Shown one piece after another: positions 53,420 through 61,719 of a DNA stretch of 64,000 bases (its first letter is position 1; each line of letters begins with the position of its first letter). Below the pieces are notes generated by a model. That model saw only the letters and a program-made list of their open reading frames with translations. It did no database searches and was not told the DNA's origin. This DNA comes from an uncultured Coriobacteriaceae bacterium. GTDB lineage: Bacteria; Actinomycetota; Coriobacteriia; Coriobacteriales; Coriobacteriaceae. A program made the position numbers and the translations under genes. Location: contig CALUIM010000006.1 of the NCBI GenBank assembly GCA_944320725.1, positions 1 through 64,000 of the forward strand. Direction: 5' to 3'.

Positions 53420-53779
53420 TCACTTCCCCGCGTCGAGGCCCGCCTTGAAGCCCTCGCCCCATACTTTGAGCGCATCAATTACCGGCTCCAAGCTTCGTCC
53501 GAGCGGCGTCAAGGAGTACTCCACGCGAGGCGGCACCTCGGCAAAGACCTCGCGATGGACGAGCCCGTCCGCCTCCATGGCACGCAACTGGCTGGTGAGC
53601 ACCTTCTGCGATACGTGACCAACGCTTTTCTGAAGTTCTCCGAAGCGCTTGGTACCGGTGAGCAGGTCGCGCAGGATCAGAGGCTTCCATTTATCGCCGA
53701 TGAGCACGAGTGTGGTCTCCACCGGACACGCCGGCCATTCGCGTGCGGCGCCATCCGCACCTCGTTTCTGATTGCCCAT
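53420..53779 (-). CDS. HxlR-family transcriptional regulator
   Basis: A 119-residue winged-helix repressor or activator. The family signature CPVETTLVLIGDKWKPLILRDL (about 18-39) contains the conserved Cys-P and GDKW. RFGELQKSVGHVSQKVLTSQLR is the recognition helix region, and EYSLTPLGRSLEPV the wing and end. HxlR proteins often sense aldehydes, quinones or disulfide stress through the N-terminal cysteine. It is divergent from an NmrA-like reductase gene, its likely target. Confidence 0.93.
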   Translation of the reverse strand: MGNQKRGADGAAREWPACPVETTLVLIGDKWKPLILRDLLTGTKRFGELQKSVGHVSQKVLTSQLRAMEADGLVHREVFAEVPPRVEYSLTPLGRSLEPVIDALKVWGEGFKAGLDAGK

Positions 53780-53814
53780 ATGCCCGCCTCTCCCTAAAGC
53801 TAACTAACAGCCAT

Positions 53815-53897
53815 AGTCATACGACTCATGCTTGTTCACAATCGCATCACATTATATTTCGCAGGTAAAACTCATTACTTACCTTAAGGTACTTACC
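53815..53897. promoter_or_regulatory. divergent control region of the HxlR and NmrA/macrodomain/sirtuin genes
   Basis: The AT-rich 237-base gap contains AGTCATACGACT (53815-53826), the palindrome TACCTTAAGGTA (53880-53891) and two direct copies of ACTTACC (53877-53883 and 53891-53897). These are good candidates for HxlR binding. Exact promoter boxes are not clear. Confidence 0.5.
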
Positions 53898-54016
53898 GCA
53901 CTTTATTGTGCTTACTTCCCTATTGTACTCCATGAGCAGAGCATGATGGTGCCGGCAGGGAGCCGGAGCAAACAACGCTACGCCCGAGGTCGGCCTCGGG
54001 CAGATAGGAGGCCATC

Positions 54017-54655
54017 ATGGCAAGCAAGAAGATCGCCGTCGTCGCTGCAAACGGGCGTGTGGGCCAGCTCGTGGTCAAGGAGGCCGCAGACCGCGGCTTC
54101 GACGTCACTGCCATCGTCCGCGAGGAAAACAAGACCGCCGCGCCCCATGTGATCGTGAAAGACGCGCTCGACCTCACCACGCAGGACCTCGCGGGCTTTG
54201 ATGCCGTCGTCGACGCCGTCGGTGGTTGGACGCCCGAGACCATCCCCGCCATTACCGAGGCGGCCGTCTATCTGGCAGACACCCTCGCCGGCACGGACGC
54301 CCGCCTTATCGTCGTGGGCGGCGCGGGCAGCCTGTTCGTGAATCCTGAGCACACCGTGACCGTCGATATGGGCCCCGACTTCCCCGAGGACTGGAAGCCG
54401 CTTTCCGCCGCCCACGGCGCGGCGCTTGCCAACCTGCGCCAGCGCGAGAACGTGAAGTGGACCTATGTCTCGCCCGCCGCCGATTTCCAGGCCGACGGTG
54501 TACGCACCGGCACTTACACGCTCGCGGGCGAGGAGCTCGCCCTGAACGCTGCTGGTGAGTCGACCGTGAGCTACGCCGACTATGCCATCGCCATCGTCGA
54601 CCTTATCGAGAGCGGCGAGCACGTGCGCGAGCGCGTCTCTGTCGTGAGCAAGTAA
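54017..54655 (+). CDS. NAD(P)-binding NmrA/YwnB-like oxidoreductase
   Basis: A 212-residue atypical short-chain reductase. The Rossmann loop reads VVAANGRVGQLVVKEA, a variant of the G-x-x-G-x-x-G motif with ANGRVG, and the middle has VVGGAGSLFVNPE and VSPAADFQADG, as in YwnB/BVR-B-type reductases. The catalytic Tyr-x3-Lys is not evident. The ATG at 54017 has AGGAGGCC before it. It starts the operon with macrodomain and sirtuin genes and is divergent from HxlR, a common arrangement for redox-responsive reductases. Confidence 0.88.
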   Translation: MASKKIAVVAANGRVGQLVVKEAADRGFDVTAIVREENKTAAPHVIVKDALDLTTQDLAGFDAVVDAVGGWTPETIPAITEAAVYLADTLAGTDARLIVVGGAGSLFVNPEHTVTVDMGPDFPEDWKPLSAAHGAALANLRQRENVKWTYVSPAADFQADGVRTGTYTLAGEELALNAAGESTVSYADYAIAIVDLIESGEHVRERVSVVSK

Positions 54656-54689
54656 CGGAATCGCCGCTCGAACGCGAAAGGTGGGCGCC

Positions 54690-55496
54690 ATGCTCCAGAA
54701 CGAACGTCGCCGGACGCTCATAGATGCGCTGCTGGCGGAGCGAGCGGACAGCGCGAACATCGTTATCCCCGCCGACGCTCCCGGACAACGGGCCCTCCTC
54801 CGCGCCCTCATGAACGTGCGGCCGCCTGCGCCCGCGGCGGACGAGTTACTCGCTGCACAGGACGCCTACCTTGCGGAGCGCCTGCGGGAGCGGGGCGGAG
54901 CGGTGGATGCGGCGGGGCTTGCGACCGTCGATGCGGCAGATCCCGCTCTCTCCCGTATCGCACTCTGGCGCGGAGACATCACGCTGCTCGCGGCGGACGC
55001 CATCGTGAACGCCGCCAACAGCCAGATGCTCGGCTGCTTCGTACCTGGACACCACTGCATCGACAACGCGATCCACACCTTTGCGGGCATGCAGCTGCGG
55101 CAGGAATGCGACCGCGTCATGAGGGTTCAGGGACATGCAGAGCCGCCCGGACGGGTCAAGGTCACCCCGGCGTTCAACCTACCGAGTAAGCTCATCTTCC
55201 ACACGGTCGGCCCCATTATTCAGGACGGCAGGCCCACGCAACGCGACCGTGAGCTACTGGCTTGCTGCTATCGCTCGTGTCTTGCCGAGGCAACGCGCCG
55301 CGGTCTGCGCACGATCGCATTCTGCTGCATTTCCACCGGAATCTTCGGTTTCCCGCAGGACGAGGCGGCACGCATCGCCGTCGGCGCCGTGCGAGACCAT
55401 CTGACCAATCGCGATAGGAACCTGAAGGTGATCCTCGATGTGTTCACTGACGCTGACCAGCGCATCTACCAGAACCTGCTCGCAGGAGCTCGATAG
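54690..55496 (+). CDS. zinc-type macrodomain, protein ADP-ribosylhydrolase
   Basis: A 268-residue protein with an N-terminal helical extension (1-88) and a macrodomain (about 89-262). ADP-ribose motifs are AIVNAANSQMLGCFVPGHHC (105-124) and CCISTGIFGFP (212-222). The GCF-x-P-x-H-x-CIDNAIH pattern supplies a zinc site (Cys116, His121 or His122, Cys123), as in the macrodomains co-encoded with SirTM sirtuins. It should remove ADP-ribose from proteins. The ATG at 54690 has AAAGGTGGG before it. It lies 34 bases after the reductase gene and overlaps the sirtuin gene. Confidence 0.93.
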   Translation: MLQNERRRTLIDALLAERADSANIVIPADAPGQRALLRALMNVRPPAPAADELLAAQDAYLAERLRERGGAVDAAGLATVDAADPALSRIALWRGDITLLAADAIVNAANSQMLGCFVPGHHCIDNAIHTFAGMQLRQECDRVMRVQGHAEPPGRVKVTPAFNLPSKLIFHTVGPIIQDGRPTQRDRELLACCYRSCLAEATRRGLRTIAFCCISTGIFGFPQDEAARIAVGAVRDHLTNRDRNLKVILDVFTDADQRIYQNLLAGAR

Positions 55497-56418
55497 ACTC
55501 TGCACCGCGATCGAACGATGTGACGCCGTGGTGATCGGCGCGGGTTCGGGGCTCTCCACCGCCGCCGGACTTACCTACACGGGCGAGCGGCTCCAGCGCT
55601 ACTTCGCCGACTTCGTTGCGCGCTATGGCTTTACCGATATGTATTCCGGCGGGTTCTTCCCCTTCCCCACGGAGGAGGAGCGCTGGGCGTACTGGAGCCG
55701 CTACATCTGGATCAACCGCTATGCGCCGCTGCCGAGCGACCTCTACCAAAAGCTCCTTGCGCTCGTGGCGGACAAGGACCACTTCGTGCTCACCACCAAC
55801 GTCGATCACTGCTTCCAATGCACCGGATTCGACAAGCAACGTCTGTTTTATACGCAGGGCGATTACGGCCTCTGGCAGTGCAGCGAGCCCTGTCACGCGA
55901 AAAGCTACGACAACCGCGATGCCGTACGGCAAATGGTGGAGGCCCAGGGTTGGCGCGTTGTTCCAAACGGCGAACTCCTGGCGCCCGAGGATGGCGCTTC
56001 GCCCAAGCGCTTCATCCCCACCTCGCTCATCCCCCATTGCCCCGTCTGCGGCAAGCCCATGGCCATGAACCTGCGCGCGGACGACACCTTCGTGGAGGAC
56101 AAGGGCTGGCACGCCGCTGCGGCGCGCTACCAGGATTTCCTCCGCAGGCACCGTCGCGGGCGCGTCCTCTATCTGGAAATCGGCGTGGGCGGCAATACCC
56201 CCGTCATCATCAAGTTCCCGTTCTGGCGCATGACGGCGGAAAACCCGCGGGCGATCTATGCCTGCGTGAATCCCGGTGAAGCCTTCGCACCTGCCCAGAT
56301 CGCTGATCGCTCCATCCTCATCGATGCAGATGCCACTGAGACAATCGCTTATGCAGCGGCATCGCGCACCTTCCCTAGAAAAGATTCTCTTGCTGCAGCA
56401 GTTTATGCGTTCGCATAA
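55438..56418 (+). CDS. class M sirtuin (SirTM), protein ADP-ribosyltransferase
   Basis: A 326-residue sirtuin. The NAD loop is VIGAGSGLSTAAGLTY (32-47) and the active-site segment TTNVDHCFQCTG (119-130). The usual catalytic histidine is replaced by Gln140 in YTQGDYG, and NLRADDTFVED (211-221) is a SirTM hallmark. The zinc ligands are Cys148, Cys152, Cys201 and Cys204 (HCPVCG). These changes match the sirtuins that ADP-ribosylate and do not deacetylate. The ATG at 55438 gives a 59-base overlap with the macrodomain gene; no better start is seen. No GcvH-L or lipoate ligase genes follow. Confidence 0.92.
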   Translation: MCSLTLTSASTRTCSQELDRLCTAIERCDAVVIGAGSGLSTAAGLTYTGERLQRYFADFVARYGFTDMYSGGFFPFPTEEERWAYWSRYIWINRYAPLPSDLYQKLLALVADKDHFVLTTNVDHCFQCTGFDKQRLFYTQGDYGLWQCSEPCHAKSYDNRDAVRQMVEAQGWRVVPNGELLAPEDGASPKRFIPTSLIPHCPVCGKPMAMNLRADDTFVEDKGWHAAAARYQDFLRRHRRGRVLYLEIGVGGNTPVIIKFPFWRMTAENPRAIYACVNPGEAFAPAQIADRSILIDADATETIAYAAASRTFPRKDSLAAAVYAFA

Positions 56419-56458
56419 ACTCGGGAGCGCCTGGCCTTGTTTTATGCGTTCGCATAAA
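56402..56458. repeat. two identical 18-base dyads at the end of the sirtuin gene
   Basis: TTTATGCGTTCGCATAAA occurs at 56402-56419, covering the sirtuin stop codon, and again at 56441-56458. Each has 8-base arms TTTATGCG/CGCATAAA; the copies start 39 bases apart. They look like protein-binding sites or a duplicated hairpin; there is no U-tract. Confidence 0.75.
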
Positions 56459-56657
56459 AGTAATTATGCCGATAGCACCCAAAAATGGGCGACGTCCACG
56501 CCCCGCGCTCTAGACGAATTCGCCCGGAGCTAATCCCGCGCCTTACGCCACGGTGAGCTGCACCGGCAAGATGGGTACAATGGAGCCGTGTTTACTCTTT
56601 AGCCCAGCATGCGTCGCCTCATTGCGATGCAGAGGCTCCACTTGAAAGGACGTATCC

Positions 56658-57503
56658 ATGGCAACCTGCGAACATGCTGCCGCCGCTGGCGGCCAGAGCG
56701 CGCCTTTGCAATTCGAGGAAAACAGCCTGTCTGAAGTGAAGCGCGTCATCGCCGTGCTCTCGGGCAAAGGTGGCGTGGGCAAGTCGTTCGTTACCGGCTC
56801 GCTTGCCGTCGAGTTGGCGCGCCGCGGCAACAAGGTGGGCGTCCTCGACGCCGACATCACCGGCCCCTCCATCCCCAAGATGCTCGGCATGAGCGGCAAG
56901 CGCGCCAGTGGCTTGGGCAATCTGCTGCTGCCCGAAATCTCTGAGACCGGCATCAAGGTCATGTCATCCAACCTGCTGCTTGCCAACGAGACCGACCCCG
57001 TGCTTTGGCGCGGCCCGGTAATCGCCGGCGCCATTCGCCAGTTCTGGAGCGATACCTCATGGGGCCCGCTCGATTACCTGCTCGTCGACATGCCTCCGGG
57101 CACCGGCGACGTTGCCCTCACCGTATTCCAATCGCTGCCTGTCGACGGCATCGTGGTGGTCACGAGCCCGCAGGACCTCGTCTCGATGATCGTCGCCAAG
57201 GCCGTCAATATGGCCGATAAGATGAACGTCCCCATTCTCGGCATCATCGAGAACATGAGCTACATCACCTGCCCTGATTGCGGCAAGAAGATCGAGGTGT
57301 TCGGCACCAGCAAGATCGACGAGGTCGCATCGGGCTACGGTGTCAGCGTGCTCGGCAGGCTGCCCATCAATCCTGCACTTGCCGCGGCATGCGACGCCGG
57401 AGCACTCGAGGACGCGCTCCCCGAGAACCTCCTCCCCGATGCCGTCGCCGCCTGCGAGGCTGTCGCGCCCCATGAGGGCGACGGCGCTCCTGCAGCCGAG
57501 TAA
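56658..57503 (+). CDS. mrp: Mrp/ApbC/NBP35-family iron-sulfur carrier ATPase
   Basis: A 281-residue P-loop ATPase that carries or inserts Fe-S clusters. It has the deviant Walker A VLSGKGGVGKSFVTG, ILDADITGPSIPKMLG (here VLDADITGPSIPKM), the DMPPGTGD strand and the conserved CPDC pair (residues about 207-210) that binds the bridging cluster. The N-terminal extension includes a C-x-x-H. The ATG at 56658 has GAAAGGAC before it. It precedes two flavoprotein genes. Confidence 0.93.
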   Translation: MATCEHAAAAGGQSAPLQFEENSLSEVKRVIAVLSGKGGVGKSFVTGSLAVELARRGNKVGVLDADITGPSIPKMLGMSGKRASGLGNLLLPEISETGIKVMSSNLLLANETDPVLWRGPVIAGAIRQFWSDTSWGPLDYLLVDMPPGTGDVALTVFQSLPVDGIVVVTSPQDLVSMIVAKAVNMADKMNVPILGIIENMSYITCPDCGKKIEVFGTSKIDEVASGYGVSVLGRLPINPALAAACDAGALEDALPENLLPDAVAACEAVAPHEGDGAPAAE

Positions 57504-57511
57504 CTGGCCCC

Positions 57512-58861
57512 ATGACGACGTGGGATCCGAGTCCAACGCTTTGCGACGGCGACGCATGTGATGTCGTTGTCATCGGCGGCGGGGCATCCGGCCTCGCCGC
57601 CGCTATCGCATGCGCCAGGCTCGATGCCAGCGTCCTTATCATCGAGCGCGATGTCGAACTTGGCTTGCCCATCTTGGCGACGGGCAATGGCCGCTGCAAC
57701 ATCTCGAACATGCTTCTTGACCCCACGCGGTATCGACACCCCGAGATAGCCCGCGCGGTCATGGGGCATCATCCCGAAGCGGAGCTCGATACGTTTTTCT
57801 CCTCGTGTGGCATCTGGGTCACCGAGGAGGATGGGAGACTCTATCCGTATAGCAAACGCGCGGAGTCGGTGCGTAGCGCACTTTTCAACGCTGCGGGCAG
57901 CCTAGAAATCTACAACGAGACGGCAGCGCATGTCGAAGACGCCTCCTTTCATGAGGCAGACAGCTGCTGGCATCTCACCGTCAGCGTGCCGCAAACGCGC
58001 CATCGCAGACCCCGAAAGGGTTCCGCGCATGCGCAGCTGCGCGCATGGCGGCGCGCGTACGACGCCACGCCGCGCACGCTTGTTCACATCCAGGCTCGCG
58101 CGGTAATCATTGCCTGCGGCGGCTCTTCAGCAGATACGGCAACAGTCTTCGGCATGCCCCACCTTGAGGAACATCCCGTCCTCTGCCCCATCGCGTGCAC
58201 GCTCGACGTCGAGGACCCAAAGCTCAACGAGCCTCCCCTCGACATGCTCGACGGACTGCGCGTTGAGGGCGCGCTTACGCTGCAGCGCCATGGCACCGCC
58301 TGCTGGCATGAGGAGGGTGAGGTGCTCTTCCGTCCCTACGGGCTGTCCGGCATCGCCGCGTTCAACCTCTCACGCCGCGCACGTCCCGGCGACATCATCG
58401 CACTCGATCTCTTCCCCCATCTCTCCGAAGATGAGCTCATCGATCGACTCACCACGCGTGAGCAGATATGTGGCTCACTCTTCCACCAGGGCGACCGCTG
58501 GTTTGACGGCCTGCTTGACCAGACCCTCGCGCGCGTGGTGCGCATACAGTCAGGCGGAGGCTACGATGTCACCCCCTGGGCACGGACTGCCAAGGCCCTC
58601 GCCTTTACCTACATGGGAACCGCCGACGAGCGGGCCGCCCAAGTCAGGCGCGGCGGCATTCCCTTCGATGTCGTCTCGACACCTTCGTTGCGCATCGATG
58701 CGGCGTGTGCCCCTAACGCCTTCGCGTGTGGCGAAGCCCTCGATATGGATGCCGACTGCGGCGGCTTCAACCTCGCGTGGGCATGGCTCTCGGGCGCGCG
58801 TGCAGGCGAGGCGGCCGCCCATCTGGTTCGGCGGGAACAGGAGGCATCATGCTCGAGATAA
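57512..58861 (+). CDS. HI0933/BaiN-family flavoprotein
   Basis: A 449-residue FAD-dependent protein. The FAD loop VVIGGGASGLAAAIACARL is at about 19-37, TGNGRCNISN is the family motif, and ITACGGSSADT-like IIACGGSSADTA and GEALDMDADCGGFNLAWAWL form the second dinucleotide and C-terminal signature. A basic insertion (about 155-185) is rich in Arg and His. Some members act on bile acids (BaiN) or other alkenes; the substrate here is unknown. It starts eight bases after mrp and overlaps the next flavoprotein. Confidence 0.9.
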   Translation: MTTWDPSPTLCDGDACDVVVIGGGASGLAAAIACARLDASVLIIERDVELGLPILATGNGRCNISNMLLDPTRYRHPEIARAVMGHHPEAELDTFFSSCGIWVTEEDGRLYPYSKRAESVRSALFNAAGSLEIYNETAAHVEDASFHEADSCWHLTVSVPQTRHRRPRKGSAHAQLRAWRRAYDATPRTLVHIQARAVIIACGGSSADTATVFGMPHLEEHPVLCPIACTLDVEDPKLNEPPLDMLDGLRVEGALTLQRHGTACWHEEGEVLFRPYGLSGIAAFNLSRRARPGDIIALDLFPHLSEDELIDRLTTREQICGSLFHQGDRWFDGLLDQTLARVVRIQSGGGYDVTPWARTAKALAFTYMGTADERAAQVRRGGIPFDVVSTPSLRIDAACAPNAFACGEALDMDADCGGFNLAWAWLSGARAGEAAAHLVRREQEASCSR

Positions 58862-60498
58862 CTGGAATCACCGCAAGCCTCGCGCAGGGCCGAGGGCCAC
58901 ATAGCTCGCTCGCCGTTGGACTGAGCGATGCCGTTCGGCTGCTTGGCTGCCTGCCTCATGAGATCGCATCGATCGAGCTGCACCGCAAATCCATCGATGC
59001 GCGTCAGAAGAAGCACGTGCACTTCATCCTGAGCATCCGCATCTCGTTTGTCGACGGAGTCGACGAAGAGCAGATGCTGGCGCATGTCCCTACATCTGAA
59101 CGTCATCGGGTGCGCTGCATCAATGTCGAGGACCCACGTTTCCCCGCGCCCGTTCCGCACAAACCGGCTCACGCTCCCATTGTGGTAGGTGCCGGATGCG
59201 CCGGCCTGTTCTGCGCCCTCGCGCTCGCAGAGGCGGGCTTGGAGCCGCTCCTCATCGAACGCGGCGACGACGCATCGCACAGGAGCGAAGCAATCGAGCG
59301 GTTCTATGCTACCGGCGAACTCGACGAAGAGAGCAACATCCAGTTTGGTGCAGGCGGTGCGGGCACATTCTCCGATGGCAAGCTCACCACCGGCACCAAG
59401 AACCCGTATCACCGGCTCATCCTCGAGACGTTCCACGCCGCCGGCGCGCCGCAGAACATCCTGTGGGACGCCAAACCCCATATTGGTTCCGATATCCTGC
59501 CGCGCGTCGTCGACAACATCGTTGCGCGTATTCGCGAGCTGGGCGGCGAGGTTCGCTTCCGAACGAGGCTCGAAGGCATCGAGCGTGCTCAGGACGGCTC
59601 GGTCCGAGCCATCACCGTCTCATCCAACCATGGGTGTGAACGCATTGTCTGCAACCACCTCGTACTCGCCTGCGGCCACTCCGCACGCGATGTCTTTGAG
59701 ATGCTCGAAGCCTCGAACTTCACGCTCGCGCGCAAAACATTCGCCATGGGCGTGCGTATCGAACATCTGCAGTCCTCGATCGATGTGGCGCAGTACGGAC
59801 CCGCCGCCGGTCATCCCACGTTGGGAGCCGCGCCCTATAAGCTCGTCACCCACCTTCCCTCCGGACGAAGCGTCTTCTCCTTCTGCATGTGCCCTGGCGG
59901 CACGGTTGTTGCCGCAGCGTCCGAGACAGGCGGCGTGGTGACCAATGGTGCGAGCGAGAACGCGCGCGCCGGACGCAACGCCAACGCGGCCCTACTCGTC
60001 AACGTCTATCCCGAGGACCTTCCGGGTACGAGCGCGCTTGCCGGCATCGAGTTGCAACGTACCTGCGAACACCGCGCGTTCGATATGGGCGGCGGGCGGT
60101 ATCGTGCTCCCGCGCAGCTCGTCGGCGATTTCCTCGAAGGCCGTCCCAGCATGTGCGGAGGAGCTATCGAGCCCACCTACCCGCTTGGCGTGACATGGAC
60201 ATCGCTCGATGATGCACTGCCCACGCATATTATCGCCTCGCTGCGCGAGGGTATCCCCCTGCTCGATCGCAAGCTGCATGGCTTCAACGAAGCTGACGCC
60301 ATACTCACCGGCGTCGAAACGCGCTCAAGCTCACCGCTAACCGTGCTGCGCGACCGCTCGTGCACAGCACTCGGCGCGCCTGGCATCTTTCCGTGCGGCG
60401 AGGGCTCAGGGTATGCAGGCGGCATCATGAGCGCGGCGACAGACGGTTTGCGCGTCGCTCAGGCCCTGATCGATAGCCTAGGTGCATCTCAACCGTAA
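58849..60498 (+). CDS. FAD-dependent dehydrogenase of COG2509 type
   Basis: A 549-residue protein. Residues 1-105 form an RNA-binding-like ferredoxin-fold domain (RKSIDARQKKHVHFILSI), followed by the FAD loop IVVGAGCAGLFCALALAEAG (about 111-130). Family motifs are FGAGGAGTFSDGKLTTG, KPHIGSD, CGHSARD and FPCGEGSGYAGGIMSAATDG. The function is unknown. The ATG at 58849 follows CAGGAGGC and lies within the end of the preceding gene (13-base overlap), so the two flavoproteins are co-translated. Confidence 0.92.
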   Translation: MLEITGITASLAQGRGPHSSLAVGLSDAVRLLGCLPHEIASIELHRKSIDARQKKHVHFILSIRISFVDGVDEEQMLAHVPTSERHRVRCINVEDPRFPAPVPHKPAHAPIVVGAGCAGLFCALALAEAGLEPLLIERGDDASHRSEAIERFYATGELDEESNIQFGAGGAGTFSDGKLTTGTKNPYHRLILETFHAAGAPQNILWDAKPHIGSDILPRVVDNIVARIRELGGEVRFRTRLEGIERAQDGSVRAITVSSNHGCERIVCNHLVLACGHSARDVFEMLEASNFTLARKTFAMGVRIEHLQSSIDVAQYGPAAGHPTLGAAPYKLVTHLPSGRSVFSFCMCPGGTVVAAASETGGVVTNGASENARAGRNANAALLVNVYPEDLPGTSALAGIELQRTCEHRAFDMGGGRYRAPAQLVGDFLEGRPSMCGGAIEPTYPLGVTWTSLDDALPTHIIASLREGIPLLDRKLHGFNEADAILTGVETRSSSPLTVLRDRSCTALGAPGIFPCGEGSGYAGGIMSAATDGLRVAQALIDSLGASQP

Positions 60499-60676
60499 CG
60501 GACACCGCAACCGGTCCCCCGCGTCAACACGCTATCCAATAGAGCCGCCGGACGCATGGTGGCTAGACCCCCTGCGCTTTTTCGGCATCTCGTTCGTAGC
60601 AATACCACCTCGCTGGTCAAAATGTTCGACCTATGGGCGCTTGAAAACGTTATACATTTTCCATTTGGCGCACCAT

Positions 60677-60712
60677 AACGCATATTCCTATATTGTTATA
60701 GAAATATGCGTT
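60677..60712. repeat. 36-base AT-rich dyad
   Basis: Left arm AACGCATATTCCTATA and right arm TATAGAAATATGCGTT pair with a single mismatch around a TTGT centre. The outer 10 bases AACGCATATT/AATATGCGTT are perfect. It shares TATGCGTT with the dyads at 56402-56458. It could be a recombinase or regulator binding site or a hairpin. Confidence 0.65.
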
Positions 60713-60877
60713 GCGTTAGGCAGGTCAACGCCATACGCGCTTTGATTCCGCCTCATTTTCTACGCCTGCGATTACCCAACTCCTCAACATCCAGCCACAC
60801 CGCACCCATACCTCGGACAATTTGACCATCACATACGAGGCCCTAGAAAACGGCGCTTTTGGTCGCTGCATAAAAGT

Positions 60878-60919
60878 ACCCCTACCAAGCTGAAACTTGT
60901 ATATCAGCTCGATAGGGGT
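60878..60919 (-). terminator. long hairpin downstream of the 60996-61646 gene
   Basis: On the minus strand ACCCCTATCGAGCTGA pairs with TCAGCTTGGTAGGGGT, 16 base pairs with two wobble-type mismatches, followed by ACTTTTATG. It is a likely terminator of the membrane protein gene. Confidence 0.6.
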
Positions 60920-60995
60920 GAAATACGCGTCGTATACCTACCATCACGCCGGAAGATCTCGCGCGGCATGATAAGAAGAGGGGTAACGTGCAGCC

Positions 60996-61646
60996 TTATG
61001 CCACCTCAGCGACGGGCGCCTCCTCCTCGGCCTGCACGGTGCCGTTGAGCGCAATTGCACCATAGACAAAGCCCCATGCCGCAATGAAGAGCGCAAGACT
61101 TGCCGCGGGCACAAGCTCGTTCACCGGAGCATGGTTCAGCCCATTAACAAGAACGATGGCCCACACCACAGCGGCAACAATGAGCTCGATATGCCAGCGG
61201 TCTGCGCCGCGACGATTCAGCTCGAGCGCTACAAGCGCGATATAGAGGGCGAGATAAACACCGAGCACCGTATAGGCGGCACCAAACGAAAGCGTCGACG
61301 CGCCACCCCAAAGGCCCCAGAGCCCCGCGGCGATGAGTACGATGTTGGCGATGGGCTCGGTCCAGCCCAGCACCCATGCGGTGCGCGAGAGTACCGTGCC
61401 CAAAAAGCTCACCAGCCCCGTCAAGATCAGGCAGAGCGGCAGCGCAGCAACCAGGCCGGCAGGACCCTCTTCAGGCGTGATCATGAATACACCGGCACCG
61501 CCAAACGGCGCGGTGACAAACGTGTACGCAGCCCATGCGAAGCAGAAGACCGCCATGACGATCAGGCTCCACTTGGCGCCCTTCAGCTTGCCAGCAAACG
61601 CCTGCTTGTCGAACTCGTGGTATTCCGGCATATACTCTTCAGTCAT
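60996..61646 (-). CDS. six-helix membrane protein of unknown function
   Basis: A 216-residue protein with a polar N-terminus (MTEEYMPEYHEFDKQAF) and six hydrophobic segments from about residue 26 to 200, ending in an acidic tail (EEEAPVAEVA). A loop PFGGAGVFMITPEEGPAG lies between the first two helices. No transporter motif that I know is evident; an acetate-uptake (YaaH-like) protein was considered, but the NPAPL motif is absent. The ATG at 61646 has GAGGGGATATGCC before it. It lies downstream of uvrB on the same strand. Confidence 0.75.
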   Translation of the reverse strand: MTEEYMPEYHEFDKQAFAGKLKGAKWSLIVMAVFCFAWAAYTFVTAPFGGAGVFMITPEEGPAGLVAALPLCLILTGLVSFLGTVLSRTAWVLGWTEPIANIVLIAAGLWGLWGGASTLSFGAAYTVLGVYLALYIALVALELNRRGADRWHIELIVAAVVWAIVLVNGLNHAPVNELVPAASLALFIAAWGFVYGAIALNGTVQAEEEAPVAEVA

Positions 61647-61719
61647 GGCATATCCCCTCGACTATCCCCTCAATTCCGGCGCTGGCGAAGCGCCTCGCCT
61701 ACCAAGTATACCATCGCCA

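Larger units (their letters stand above)
60499..60995. other. 497-base gene-free stretch with two structured elements
   Basis: No convincing reading frame is found on either strand. The stretch is more AT-rich than its surroundings and contains a large dyad (60677-60712) and a long imperfect hairpin (60878-60919). Confidence 0.6.

Noticed and set aside
55438-56418. Ordinary protein deacetylase sirtuin (CobB)
   Set aside because: The catalytic histidine is replaced by glutamine and the macrodomain partner and NLRADDTFVED motif mark the ADP-ribosylating class.
60677-60712. Chromosome dimer resolution (dif) site
   Set aside because: It has a dyad with a short centre but lacks the XerC/XerD half-site consensus and 6-base centre arrangement.
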